A DNA stretch of 64,000 bases from Symsagittifera roscoffensis (lineage: Eukaryota; Xenacoelomorpha; Acoela; Convolutidae). Positions within the stretch are counted from its first letter, which is position 1, and the number at the start of each line of letters is the position of its first letter. Below the pieces are notes generated by a model. It did no database searches, had not been told where the DNA came from, and saw nothing but the letters and a program-made list of their open reading frames with translations. Location of the stretch: NCBI RefSeq assembly GCF_963678635.1, contig NC_087066.1:66065277-66129276 (forward strand), in the 5' to 3' direction. Shown piece by piece: positions 11,266-21,617 of the stretch. Both the position numbers and the translations under genes were made by a program.

Positions 11266-11712
11266 CAAGTCTTAAAATATGTTCCAAAATGTAAGTGGAT
11301 TCCACAAAGAAAATTTCAGTGGATTCCGCATATATGTACCTGTAACGTAAATTTTGTCGGCACATCTGTTTTGTTGCGGATTCCGCAACAAGCAAATATA
11401 GCTAGTTGTTCTGGATTCCACTTACAGTTTGCGGATTCCACTTACAGCTGCGGATTCCGCAACCGCTCAATTTAACGATACAAATGTTTTATCATTTGTT
11501 TGTGGATTCCACAAACTGTTCTGGATTCCGCAAATACAGTTACGGATTCCGCAAATTCGCCTCTTTTTGGAGCGATTTTCAGCGGTACACTGATTTAAAT
11601 ATTTGTTTGTGGAATCTAAAACAGCATAGAAGATCAAAGAAAAGTAGCAATGTTGCGGATTCCGAGGCAAACCTGATTTTGGCCTGTTGCGAATTCCACT
11701 TACAAGGCAGAG
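11266..11712. repeat. Cluster of short GGATTCC palindrome-centred motifs
   Basis: About a dozen copies of GGATTCC occur in roughly 450 bp. Many are embedded in longer palindromes such as TGCGGATTCCGCA and GTGGATTCCAC, and others pair with half-matching flanks (GGATTCCACTTAC). Spacing is irregular, so this is not a simple satellite. The open stretches crossing it are made of the repeated motif and are not credible genes. Confidence 0.7.
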
Positions 11713-11751
11713 AATGCACAGTTTAGCCTCGTAATGTTTTTCTTTCATGTA

Positions 11752-13240
11752 GGGACGACGAGTTCCCATTTCATTGCAACAAAAAATAGATACTGAAATC
11801 GATAAACTACTGAAACAAGGTCACATCGAAAAACTGACGGAATGTTCGGATAAATATTTCGTATCCCCAATCGTAATAACGGTGAAAAAGATGGGTCTGT
11901 AAAACTAGCGCTCGAGTCGAGGGAAATTTATAAACAAGTGCATAAGAACAAATACCAAATGCCAAATATTGAAGAATTAACGGACACAGTGGGGCAAACG
12001 ATCAGCGAAAAGAAACCAGGGGACATTTTTTTTTACAGCGATGGACCTAACTTACGCGTACGGTCAATTGCCGTTAAGCGTTGAAACGAGTGTACAATGC
12101 AGTTTTTCCTTCATCGGGGGTCGATCAGCGGGTACGTATCGGTTCAAAACCGGATTCTATGGTTTAACTACAATGACAGCGGAATTTCAGCGCGCAATGG
12201 ATTGTATCTTCGCAGAATACCCGCAAGCACATGCGTTTATCGACGATATCTTGGTAGTAACCAAGGGAACCGCTATTGACCATATAGCAACAGTGGAGAA
12301 AATCCTTAAAAAACTGGATCGGGAAAACATGTCGCTAAAACTAACGAAATCTAAGTTCGCCCAACGGGAATGCGAGTGGCTAGGCCACCAAATAACTTCT
12401 ACCGGATTAACTCCATTGGTACGAAAAACAGAACCAATAGAAGCGTTAACGCCGCCGCGGACCCTAACGCAGTTAAAATCATTCATGGGGTCGACACACA
12501 GTCTCCATAAGTATTTGCCAGCGTTAGCTGAATTGTCCGCGCCGTTGCAACCATTGTTAAGTCAGAGTAACGAAAACATTTGGACCCCCAAATGCCAGAA
12601 TGCGTTCGAAAATCTTAAGAAACAATTGTCTAACATTGTTGAACTACGACATTTTGATATCCGCAAGGATATTCGTATAGTGTGCGATGCAAGTCACAAA
12701 GGGCTAGGTGCCGTACTGGAACAACTAGGACTGGAAGGATGGAGACCGATTTCGTTTGCTTCACGGTACCTTAACGAGGTGGGAAAGAAATATTCAACAA
12801 ATGAATTGGAAATGTTGGCAGTTGTGTGGGGGGCTGAATATTTCCGGAATTACATACCGGGACAGATTTTTTTAATAGTGACCGATCATAAAACGTTAAT
12901 TTCCCTTTTGAATGGAAAAAATAAGAAAAAAAAGACCAGGTTTAGCCGTTTAACGAGTTGGTTAGATCGCCTCACTCTCTTTGATTTTCAAGTTGAACAT
13001 AAACCAGGGTCAACAATTGGGCTGGCGCATTATTTATCATGTCATCCAAGTAAAGAAGCAACGCCAATTAGTACATACGATAATATTTTTACTGTGGCAA
13101 AGATAAACTTAATACGTACCGCTTTCGGGTTCAATAGTTGTAGTGCATCCAGGGGATACCAATCATCCAATCATTCATCCAATGGACCGCATATCAAAGC
13201 GGAAAGTAGACAAACTATACATAGATTGAAAGTTTCGTAA
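11752..13240 (+). pseudogene. Reverse transcriptase/RNase H of Gypsy copy 2
   Basis: The RT N-terminus is readable from 11752 (GRRVPISLQQ, then LLKQGHIE). A one-base deletion near 11890 and an extra T near 12035 break the frame. From 12041 to 13240 a single 399-codon frame carries RT palm motifs including FIDDILVV, the thumb, and RNase H (IVCDASHKGLGAVLEQ, TDHKTLISLL). It stops at TAA 13238-13240, as in copy 1. After the stop the same frame is open to 13723 and contains the RNase H-integrase linker, so one stop interrupts Pol there. Confidence 0.9.
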
Positions 13241-13823
13241 CGAGATAAACCGTTAGAGGGCGGAAATCCATGCGAACGGGAATCGACCAATCAGAATCGA
13301 ACACATGGATTAAACCGACGGCTAAGCAAAATTCGCAGTAAATTAGTCGGTGCTATTACTCAATCGAAGAAAAAGTGTTCAAATTTATCACATTCAAACT
13401 TATCAAATTCAAAAATTCAAATTTCAAATCCTAAAACCGAAATGAACAAAAATATGAGGAAATGGCAGAAATTCTTGCAACAACAGCCGAGCCTAAACAG
13501 TAGCAGTGATGAAATAGAAGAATTACCACCAAATAACGTATCTTTAGAAGCCATTACTAAGGAAACGAAATCAGTCCGGACAAACACTACCCTCTCGTTA
13601 CCCTCGGCATTCAAAGGTGAGACGATCCCACCCGTGGATCCGAACTTAATATGCATGTCGATTATCCCTCGTAATTGCAAGATTTTAGCAAGATTACCGC
13701 ATTACCTGATTTGTTTATTCTAAAGTTCATAGAATCCAATAGTACGTTTCCGACCCCCAACTGAGTGCAATTCGCGATCTCATAGTTTCAAAGGATCCTA
13801 ATATTCATGAAAAGGTTACTGCT

Positions 13824-14655
13824 ATGAACCGTTATTATTCGCAATTTGTTAACGACTTTTACGATAAAGAGAACGTCGTGTGGATGGATGACAAACTTGT
13901 AATTCCGATGAACCTACAAACAGCAATTAACAACAGAATCCATGCATATCATCACGGAAAAACCAATATGTTCGATGCCGCGAAAGACGCCATATATTTA
14001 CCGATCAATAGCTTCAATAGCTGAAGACTGCCCTGAATGCACCGCCGCCGATAAGAATTTAAAAACGATTCTACGTGAGAAAAAGCTCGGGAATATACCT
14101 GAACCGAAGGAACCAAACGAATCGGTTCAACTGGATTTTTGGAGCCCCATTAACTATTTAAATGAATCCCAAAAATATGTGTTAGTGGCGGTGGATCGTT
14201 TTTCTCGTTGGCCGTCGGCAATGGTCTGTGGAAATAACCGGCCGGATAAAATAATGAAGTTTCTAAAAAGTTATATAGCAAATCACGGGTTGCCAAGGAA
14301 AATTCACGTGGACCAGGGAACGAGTTTTATGTCAAACGAAGTTAAAGCACTCTAATGGGGAGGGTATTGAAGTCATAAAATCACCAGTCAATGATCACGG
14401 GGTAAGTGGGTGCGTGGAGCGTACTATTATTAGTCTTAAAAAGTCCATTCTGACTTTCGTCCAAGAAAAACTTGCCGAACCCTTGGAGAAAATGATTGAA
14501 AGGGCCCTTGGTGCCCTCCGATTTTTGAAGATTGCAACATTAAAAATCTAGGCATTCGAGGCGCATCATGGTCGAGAAGCAAACACGGTTCTAAGAAACC
14601 TCACTAAAAAGCATCTCGTCAAAATCTGGATCGGTCGCGGGTTATAAAAACGAAA
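13824..14655 (+). pseudogene. Integrase of Gypsy copy 2
   Basis: It has the same domains as copy 1: HHCC zinc domain, VQLDFWSP, HVDQGTSFMS and GCVERTI. An 8-base deletion near 13990, private to this copy, shifts the frame inside the zinc domain. The stop after NEVKAL (about 14355) is shared with copy 1, and a private stop follows near 14550. The enzyme is dead. Confidence 0.85.
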
Positions 14656-15494
14656 ATTACTTGTTTAGATGACGCCGACCCTAAAGTGAGGGATATGCCA
14701 CACCCTGCTGAAACAAGCTGGGGTGTACAATCGGATCTAGCATACAACATCAATCACCGAAGTCACGCGCGCCTGTTGACCAATGAACAGTCAGCAAATC
14801 AAGACGACGAACCGTCAATTCTCAAATCCGCAGGCACCAGCGGACAACCGGGACACTCTGGATTGTTACTCCAATGAACCGGGAACCAAAATCTCAAAAG
14901 GTATAAACAGCTTCATGCTAAAACTAAAGCAGAAAGTGCTCATACATAAACGTTAAATAATGGGGTTGTGCTTAGAAAATCGGGAGTGGCCACGAAGCCA
15001 AAATCGAAAATAAAAAACAAAAATGGCAGTACCGCAAGCAATCCTACCACCTCCAATCCCACGCGAAGTCAAAGAGCGGGCGACAAAATGAATTGCTACA
15101 GAAAAGCAACGGAAAAAGACCGGGCGCCGATTTGAGAACAGCGGTTCCGAATCGGAAGATAGCGACGATTTACCGAATATCTCGGTTAAAAAGAACGTAC
15201 AATCATTCGCGAAGGCACAAACAACAGTAGCACAACCAGGACAAATAGCAATAGCACAATCAGGAGCAGATATCGGAAGCGATTAAGACACAATTCCGAC
15301 AATGGGCGGCGAATTGGACAAAAATCCAAGGGATCCATCAGCATCAAATCCAGGGGACATGGCAAAGAAACGAACGACAAGGAAGGCCAGACTGGTATCG
15401 TATAGCAGTCAAGAAGGTAGCCAGGACAAGACAGCGTCTACAATATCTAGAAGGAGCGGCTGAAAAAGAACGGCCCTGAAAAAAATGGGAGGGG

Positions 15495-15986
15495 TGATGA
15501 TCGATTTTATCAACAAAAAAAGAAGGGAACAAGTGATATGATATAGCTTAAAACTGAACCACAAAACATTCTATCTAGCACAGGGAGAGGGTTGGTCTTT
15601 ATTGATTTAAAACTCAAAACGCCATCACTGCTAAGTGATATTTTAGTTGTTAAAACTGGTTGTCAGTAAAATTGTTAATCATTGTTCAAAACGCTATGTC
15701 AGTATTTTTCTTCATCAGTAACTTATAGTCAACATTTTGTAGTTAAATTTTCGGTCATTTAAAGTTCATCTAATGAAGGGTAAGTGTCATATAGTGTTTA
15801 GTTAGTTCAACTTACAGCCGTCAATCAACTGTCATTCTTGGTGCTAATTATCCTATTAGCAGGTGCTGTCCTTGGAATTGTCTGTCACCCTTGGATAATC
15901 TTTATAGTCACTCTTATTGTTAACTTTGTGAGATTAAGTTGATCATCGCTTGGAAATTACGGATTGAACAATTAACCTTTTCAACA
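15495..15986 (+). repeat. Full 3' LTR of Gypsy copy 2
   Basis: This 492-bp LTR starts TGATGATC after the purine tract ending at 15494 and ends TTCAACA. Its last 201 bp match the 5' LTR remnant of copy 1. It is the only full LTR of this family in the window. Confidence 0.8.
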
Positions 15987-16517
15987 ATATGATTTGGTCC
16001 CTGATCAATTTGGGTGATAAAAGTGACATGAAGTTGTCGCGTCTGTGGCTGGTAGTATCTTCATTGGCTTTCTGGAACAAACACTGCACGCTGCAGTCCA
16101 TGCAGTTCTCTGGTACTTATCTTCAAGGAATGGCTTTTTTGGGGCACTGGAAGATAAGTACCAGAGAACTGCATGGACTGCAGCGTGCAGTGTTTATTCC
16201 AGAAAGCCAATGAAGATGACGTGGGACAAATATTTGACCATGCTGAATAACACATACATTTATTGCGTCTCCCACAAGACGTACTCAAACTCAACAACGG
16301 ATAACTTTTTACTCTTCGACAGCAGTTGCCTCTTTTTTTAAAAAAAAATATTAGAATTTTGGAAAACCTCAACACATCTTAACAAACTATAGCGGTCATT
16401 GTTCCGACCATTTGAAAAATGTGGAAGATATTCGTATTCGGGTGCATTTTAGCTTGTTTTTGTTTTCCACGCAAAATTAGGAACTACAAATTATATCGGA
16501 ATGCGTCGAGTGATATA
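15987..16517 (+). repeat. Duplicated flank, copy 2
   Basis: This matches 10554-11010 downstream of copy 1 up to about 16517, except around the palindrome. Its open stretches on both strands arise from the palindrome itself and are not credible genes. Confidence 0.75.
16057..16217. repeat. 68-bp near-perfect palindrome with 25-base loop
   Basis: The arms 16057-16124 and 16150-16217 are reverse complements at 67 of 68 positions. The loop is 16125-16149. The corresponding site in copy 1 has only the right arm and a 9-bp stem, with the loop sequence inverted. RNA from either strand would fold into a long hairpin. Confidence 0.9.
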
Positions 16518-17448
16518 CTGTAGTATAAACAACCGGAAGTCTATTAAATTTGGATAAACGATCAAATGATATTCTGACAAATCTGGATTTTGTATTTGTA
16601 TCAAACTCAAAACAGTAATCGAATTGGTGTTCCTTATCTCCAATTTTTGTTTCCTAGGCTCTTCCATTTTTTGTTTTTTACTAATCGACCACTCAATCTG
16701 AGTTAACTCTTCTAAATAAAATCATTGTTGATAAATCTGACAGTACTCTTCTTTTTGTAATCTCCTCTCTATCTTTTTACCAAAACTATTGAACTTTCTG
16801 TGCTTCTTTACAAGTTAAAACTAATACAATTTCCATCAACTTCATCTGTCCACCACTCTTGTAGTTTTTTGTAGTAGTTCAATTTTAAAATCTGATAAAT
16901 GTTCAATTCAGACATTGAAAAAGCTTTTGATGGAAACATTTTTCTTACTGAAATATACGAGAAACTTAAAAAACTCGAATTGTTTTATCATTTTCAAATT
17001 ATTTTGTAGTAACAATCACCGTAAACAATTTTTCCTTTTTTAGAGTCTAATTGGTTTCAAGAAAATTCATGTAGCCAATCAAAACCTCAAATTTTGCACA
17101 AAAATTATGAAAACAACCAATGAAATTGAAAAAATCGAAAAAAAATAATGAAAATAGTTTCAACTAAATATACATTCTTGTTTGTAATTTTGTTAAATTG
17201 AAGCAAAATTTAGCAAAACTTTGATAAAAACAGTAATTAAATAAATTTATCGGTAATTTCATAAGCAAATACTGGAAAATCATTTGATAATTGGTTAGTG
17301 TTTTGTGTCAATTTCGATTAAATTGTATGTTTTGTCTGACTTTTCCTCAGATATTATAGCTCTAAATATACACTTTAATGAGAAAAAATAGTTTTGAACC
17401 AATAGTATGGCAATTACCAAACATGCAAAACATCACAAACACAAAGCT
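16518..17448. other. AT-rich DNA, no gene seen
   Basis: Very AT-rich with no credible ORF. It lies between the duplicated flank and the viral-like region. I could not find terminal inverted repeats that would mark the left end of a Polinton. Confidence 0.4.
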
Positions 17449-17967
17449 TTACTGAGGTTTAAAATTATCAACAAACATGAAGTCTCCCAATATTTGGGAC
17501 AGTTTTTTGAATTCGTTCAAAGTATAGTTGACATATGCAACTTGTTTCAATGCTTCATTCTCTTTTGCAGTAAAGAGTCGAATCTGAATGTAGGGAGGCT
17601 TGCTCACATTGTACTTCTTGATTGTGACACAGACTCTCCTCATGTTGCATGTTGCTATTTCATATACTCTATTACAGATGTCGAGCTTCTGATCCATAGT
17701 TGATTCTTTGCCAGATTTGGCATCATATATAGGTACGAGTCCAAGATTTTCAGCATCGTGAATAACAGTATTCCGTATTGCAGATATTGCTTCTCCTTCT
17801 TTTTCAATAAGATAGACTTGTTGAGACTTTTCAAATTGTCCCAAATTATTTATTTTTAATAGTTGAAAGCACGGTTCCAAGTATATTTTCCCCTTGTAGG
17901 AGTTTTGGAACCGAACAAATCTCCCAATTCTTTTTTGATTTTTTTTTAAAATGCAATATAGTTGGAA
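17449..17967 (-). CDS. Small protein with weak PC4-like C-terminus, start missing
   Basis: A 172-codon open frame runs on the minus strand from just after an in-frame TAG (17970-17968) to its stop. There is no ATG near the beginning, so it is a 5'-damaged gene or a downstream exon. The N-terminal part is basic. The last third (RRVCVTIKKYN, PYIQIRLF, then YTLNEFKKLSQIL) resembles the strand-strand-helix pattern of the PC4 single-stranded-DNA-binding fold, but the match is by eye and weak. It lies just left of the CArG array and in the same region as the polymerase pseudogene, so a role in an endogenous viral element's replication or transcription is an inference. Confidence 0.45.
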   Translation of the reverse strand, partial: FQLYCILKKNQKRIGRFVRFQNSYKGKIYLEPCFQLLKINNLGQFEKSQQVYLIEKEGEAISAIRNTVIHDAENLGLVPIYDAKSGKESTMDQKLDICNRVYEIATCNMRRVCVTIKKYNVSKPPYIQIRLFTAKENEALKQVAYVNYTLNEFKKLSQILGDFMFVDNFKPQ

Positions 17968-18084
17968 CTATCAATTTTTCTTGAGTACATTTTGAAGAAC
18001 AAACTGATCAGATGAGGAGAAATGAGAGAATAGGTTTTGAGATTGAATGAAAATGGAAGTAAGCGGTATGAGTCATCGCAATTT

Positions 18085-18161
18085 CCATATATGGAAGTAG
18101 TTCCAAATATGGAAGGATTTCCCTATATGGAAACTGCGTAGGCCTTACTACTACTATATAA
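18085..18161 (+). promoter_or_regulatory. Three CArG boxes plus TATA box
   Basis: CCATATATGG (18085), CCAAATATGG (18103) and CCCTATATGG (18121) repeat at exactly 18-bp spacing inside an 18-bp tandem unit. The first two fit the SRF consensus CC(A/T)6GG fully; the third has one mismatch. TATATAA follows at 18155-18161, and the ATG of the next gene is at 18195, leaving a very short leader. SRF-type control is an inference from the motif. Confidence 0.7.
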
Positions 18162-18194
18162 CTCCACAATTTTCTGCAAAAATCTTTTTTCGCA

Positions 18195-18791
18195 ATGGCA
18201 GCTGCTATGAGTCAAGCTCTTACCAGCTTTTTTTCAGATTATAATAGTAAACCATTGTTTATTTCTGTTTCCAACGAATTTTACATAAAATACATAGTAA
18301 CCCAAGATTATTGCGTGTCTACTCATGATTTTTTCTGTTCCTTGGGAAATTGCAAACTTCATGTAATTTTAATTGGACTATCTCTTAGCCAAATTCTTCA
18401 GAGATTAGACAAATATCAATACATATATCAAGAATTTGATTGTCTTTACACTTTTTACAAACACAGATTCTTTTCGAGTAATGTCACATCAAGTGGGGAT
18501 ATCTTCAATCAGCTTACTTGAGGAGTTCAGCATAATTTACGATGAAAAGGAGCAGAAAAAACACCAAGCGTATCAAGGAAACGACTTGTTCCGAAAAAGT
18601 TCAAAAAACATTATCTAAGTTCTAATCAAAAACTTGCCTCTACGCAAACTCTTGGCTCAGCATTTTTAGACAGAATTCGCAAAGTTCAAAACTCAAAAAA
18701 TGAACCTGATTTGTTTAAAATAATTGATTGTTTTATTGGTGGTTATGGTTCTGTAAATAGTGAGCGTGTCAGTTTTTCTATTAATTTTTGA
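18195..18791 (+). CDS. Small gene of unknown function, probably frameshifted
   Basis: An ATG at 18195, about 35 bases after a TATA box, opens 108 codons ending at 18521. Coding-like sequence continues in other frames to about 18620 and then at about 18600-18791, which suggests the original protein was longer and is now broken. The visible product is rich in Phe, Tyr, Ser and Leu. I recognise no domain and do not assign a function. The context (CArG array upstream, polymerase pseudogene 4 kb downstream) suggests it belongs to the same endogenous element. Confidence 0.4.
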
Positions 18792-18942
18792 TTATTCCTT
18801 CATAAAAATCTAGTCAAGGTTAATTAAATTTCAATTCAAATGCTTTTTAACGAACAAAATAATGTTACTTTTTTCACAAGATGCAAAAAAACTATAACAA
18901 ATATGCGTAACTTCTTTTTTCTTATTGTTTAGAAATTATCAG

Positions 18943-19720
18943 TATTGATGACTTCGAGTGCTTTTCCGTATCCTAAAACACAGTTTTTCTGATGTTTTTG
19001 ATTTAGATACGTGCAAAAATAGATTTTTTTCTGATTAAACTTAAAAGAAAGAAATTCTTAAACTTTAATTTTTAACATTGCAAGAAATTCTTGTTACAGT
19101 TTTTTTTAAAAAACAAATGTGTTTAAGGAAATTTTTCTGAATTTGCGGGATTTTTTTTTGATTTTTGCAAAAGTATGCAAAAAAATTATAAAAATTTTTG
19201 CATGTTGCAAAATTTGTAAAATTTTTTTAAAAATATGCAAAATCTTTGTGAAAAATTTTTGCACGATGCAATTTTTTTTCATGATTTTTCAAAAAATATA
19301 TGCAAAAACCAAACTTCTTTTTTTTATACAAATGCGAAAATTGCAAAATGTTTTTGTACAAAATTTGTTAAATTATTGCTGAACTTTTTTCTTAATTGAT
19401 CACTTTGAGTGCTATTCCCTATCTTAATAAATTGTTTTTCCGATATTTTTGAATAATTTACATGCACAAAAGAGATCTTTTCATGATCAAAATTAAAACA
19501 AAGATTTTCATTTACTTAAATTATTAACAGTGCAAGAAAATCCTCTTTCTGTTTTCTTTAAAATGCGAAAACATTTAAGGAAATTTTTTTTAATTTGCGA
19601 GACTTTCTTTGATTTTTTGAACAAGTGTGCAAAAAAATTATGAAAACGTTTGCGTGGTGCAAAAACTTTTGTAAAGTTTTTAATATGATTGCAAAAATTG
19701 GTTTAATTTTTTTGCCATCT
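18943..19720. repeat. Diverged direct duplication of about 0.4 kb
   Basis: The block from about 18943 to 19380 is repeated, diverged, at about 19396-19720. Shared landmarks include GAGTGC followed by TTCC and ATCTTA-like sequence, AGATnTTTT, AACATTGCAAGAAA-like sequence and TTTAAGGAAATTTTT. It is very AT-rich and does not code. Confidence 0.6.
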
Positions 19721-19900
19721 TTCTAACAAAATTCTGTTAAAGTATTTACCAGATGCATAATTAGTTTCATTTATAACAAGTTTTACCTTTGAAATTTCTT
19801 GAAAAACTTTTCTACGATCTCTTCGTTCCTATCTCTTGAAAATTAAATTAATAGACGCAAAAAAGTTAAATTACAAAACACAAAACAATAATCAATTTAT

Positions 19901-20382
19901 TTACAAATCAAAGAGCTGTCGAGCAGCTGAAGAATTTTGCAAGTTCTCAATGGAGCGCAAAGCTGGTCTTGCCTCCATCACTGGTGGTTCGCTGACTGGA
20001 GTTCTTGGTTCAGAGAACCTCTTTTCCTCTTCAATGGTAATTGGGTTGTCCATAGATCCCTCTTCCCAAGGAAAGAGGAAATCGTCGAATGGTTGAGCCA
20101 CATATCTAGAGTCAGGAGTTTCGTGGTAGTTCATTCCCACATGCTCGGTCACTTCCTCCAACATTTGCATTTCTCCAAGTTGGTTCTCTGTAGGGGTACT
20201 TGCGTAATATGATGTTCGCTGAAATCCCTGCGCATCACTTCCACTATGTGCCAGACTTGGATTGGGATGTCCATTCGTGCCAGAAAACCTCCACAAACTG
20301 TTTCTCGCACTTGGATTTGTACTAAATCAGCCGAAAATTCTACCGAGAACATAACGTTGTTATTTTGTACTGAGAAGATCAT
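19901..20382 (-). pseudogene. Small gene with weak PC4-like N-terminus, frameshifted
   Basis: A true ATG at 20382 opens 77 codons ending at 20149. The neighbouring frame is open from 20296 to a stop at 19901 and looks strongly coding (acidic, Pro/Ser-rich, including PFDDFLFPWEE). The simplest reading is one gene with a single indel, probably near the CCCC run at about 20190; a programmed shift or two overlapping genes are alternatives. The N-terminal segment (FSVEF, VQIQVRE, then MDIPIQVWHIVE) resembles the PC4 strand and helix pattern, by eye only. The CCAAT-box array lies about 190 bp upstream in its direction of transcription. Confidence 0.45.
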
Positions 20383-20421
20383 TTTGAATAATAGGTTGAG
20401 TTAAAGGGTAAAAACAAGAAA

Positions 20422-20545
20422 AAGCTGAGAGAGGGGTAGTTGACGGTGGTTAAGTTGAAATTAATGTATTTAGAGCTGAGAGAGGAGGTAGTTGACGGTA
20501 GTTAAGTTGAAAATAAAATGATTTTTAGTTAAGAGAGAGGGGTAC
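20422..20545. repeat. About 51-bp tandem repeat
   Basis: The unit AGCTGAGAGAGG..GTAGTTGACGGT..GTTAAGTTGAAA starts at 20422 and 20473, with a degenerate third start near 20527. It lies between the ATG at 20382 and the CCAAT array, so it may be part of the same control region. Confidence 0.65.
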
Positions 20546-20570
20546 CTTCAACTGGAATGTGTGGGTTTAA

Positions 20571-20749
20571 CCAATCAGAATCCATTTTCCTTATTTGGAT
20601 TCTAGTCGTGTCCAATCAGATTACAGTTTCCTTTCATTGGATTCTTGGATAAAAGTCGTGTCCAATCGGAAACAAAATTTCTTTTTGGGTATTGTCGTTT
20701 CCAATCACAAAAATGTTTATTTTTGTTCTTGTTGTCGTATCCAATCAGA
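20571..20749. promoter_or_regulatory. Five-copy CCAAT-box array
   Basis: CCAATC boxes start at 20571, 20612, 20662, 20701 and 20741 (spacings 41, 50, 39, 40). The last four share the lead-in GTCGT(G/T/A)T. On the minus strand these read as ATTGG, upstream of the gene starting at 20382. CCAAT with flanking C/A fits NF-Y, inferred from motif only. Confidence 0.65.
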
Positions 20750-20759
20750 GGAACTTTTT

Positions 20760-21617
20760 AAGGACTTATATCTTCCAAATAAGTAAAAATATACACAAAA
20801 GCAATCGCAAAAACAAATGACCAAAAGTTGTTTGCTGTAAAAATAAGAAATATTGCCGATATAAGTAACAAAAGAAGGAAAATTAAAAAAAGTAGCATCT
20901 CTACAATTTTTTTCATCAAATTAATTGAATTTTTTGTATGTAATCAATGAGCGATTGCTGATTTTTGAGTAGATAGATAGTCAAATTCTTTGATTTTGAT
21001 GTAGATTTGAGAGGATAACTCAAAGTTGATGAATTTTTCAAAGCAAATCTCTGGATATCTGATTCCAAACCTGATCATGCAAGATTTTGAACTTTGAAAA
21101 TCTTTAAAGAAATGGAGGAATAAAGAACTTTGCTGGGGAATTTTGACAAATTTGGGAGTTGAATATGGAATAAAAAGAGTCTTTGAAATATTATCGTACG
21201 ACTTTTATTAACTTCAAGTTTTTAAAAATAAATAAAATTTCTTTTCTTGTCAAGTGTAACTCAGCAGTAAGCTTATAGCTTCGATACGCAATATGTGGAT
21301 CAAAAATAAACTCTTTGATTGAGTAAGTTTCCCTAAAGAGACCTTTATTTAGTCAAAGAACTCTATTTTGGACAACATAAACGTCCAAAAAATTGAGAAA
21401 AAAGTAAGAATCTACATCTATTTCATCAATTAGGAAATCACACGGATTATTTTCTTTTTTCTTGTAGAGTAATTCGAGGAAGTTCAAATTAATTTTAATT
21501 GACATTCTTCAAAAATGAATATTTTGGATCCAAAGTTAAGTCTAGAAACTGCTTAGTTCTGATTGGTTGAAAATTTTTCTGGAAAATTCTAGAATTTTCC
21601 AAGGAATAACGTGGCGA
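20760..21617. other. AT-rich DNA, no gene seen
   Basis: No ORF, repeat or known element is recognised between the CCAAT and CRE arrays. Confidence 0.4.

Larger units (their letters stand above)
11752..15986 (+). mobile_element. Gypsy-class LTR retrotransposon, copy 2 (5'-truncated)
   Basis: This is the same element as copy 1 in the same orientation. It begins inside the RT N-terminal region and lacks 5' LTR, Gag and protease. It keeps the RT segment that copy 1 has lost and has the full-length 3' LTR. Several breaks are shared with copy 1 (stop after RNase H; stop in integrase) and others are private. The shared 3' flank shows that the unit duplicated together with genomic DNA and was not inserted twice independently. 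Confidence 0.9.

Noticed and set aside
11236-11726. Several overlapping ORFs rich in WIP and GFR repeats
   Set aside because: They are translations of the GGATTCC repeat in different frames, not genes.
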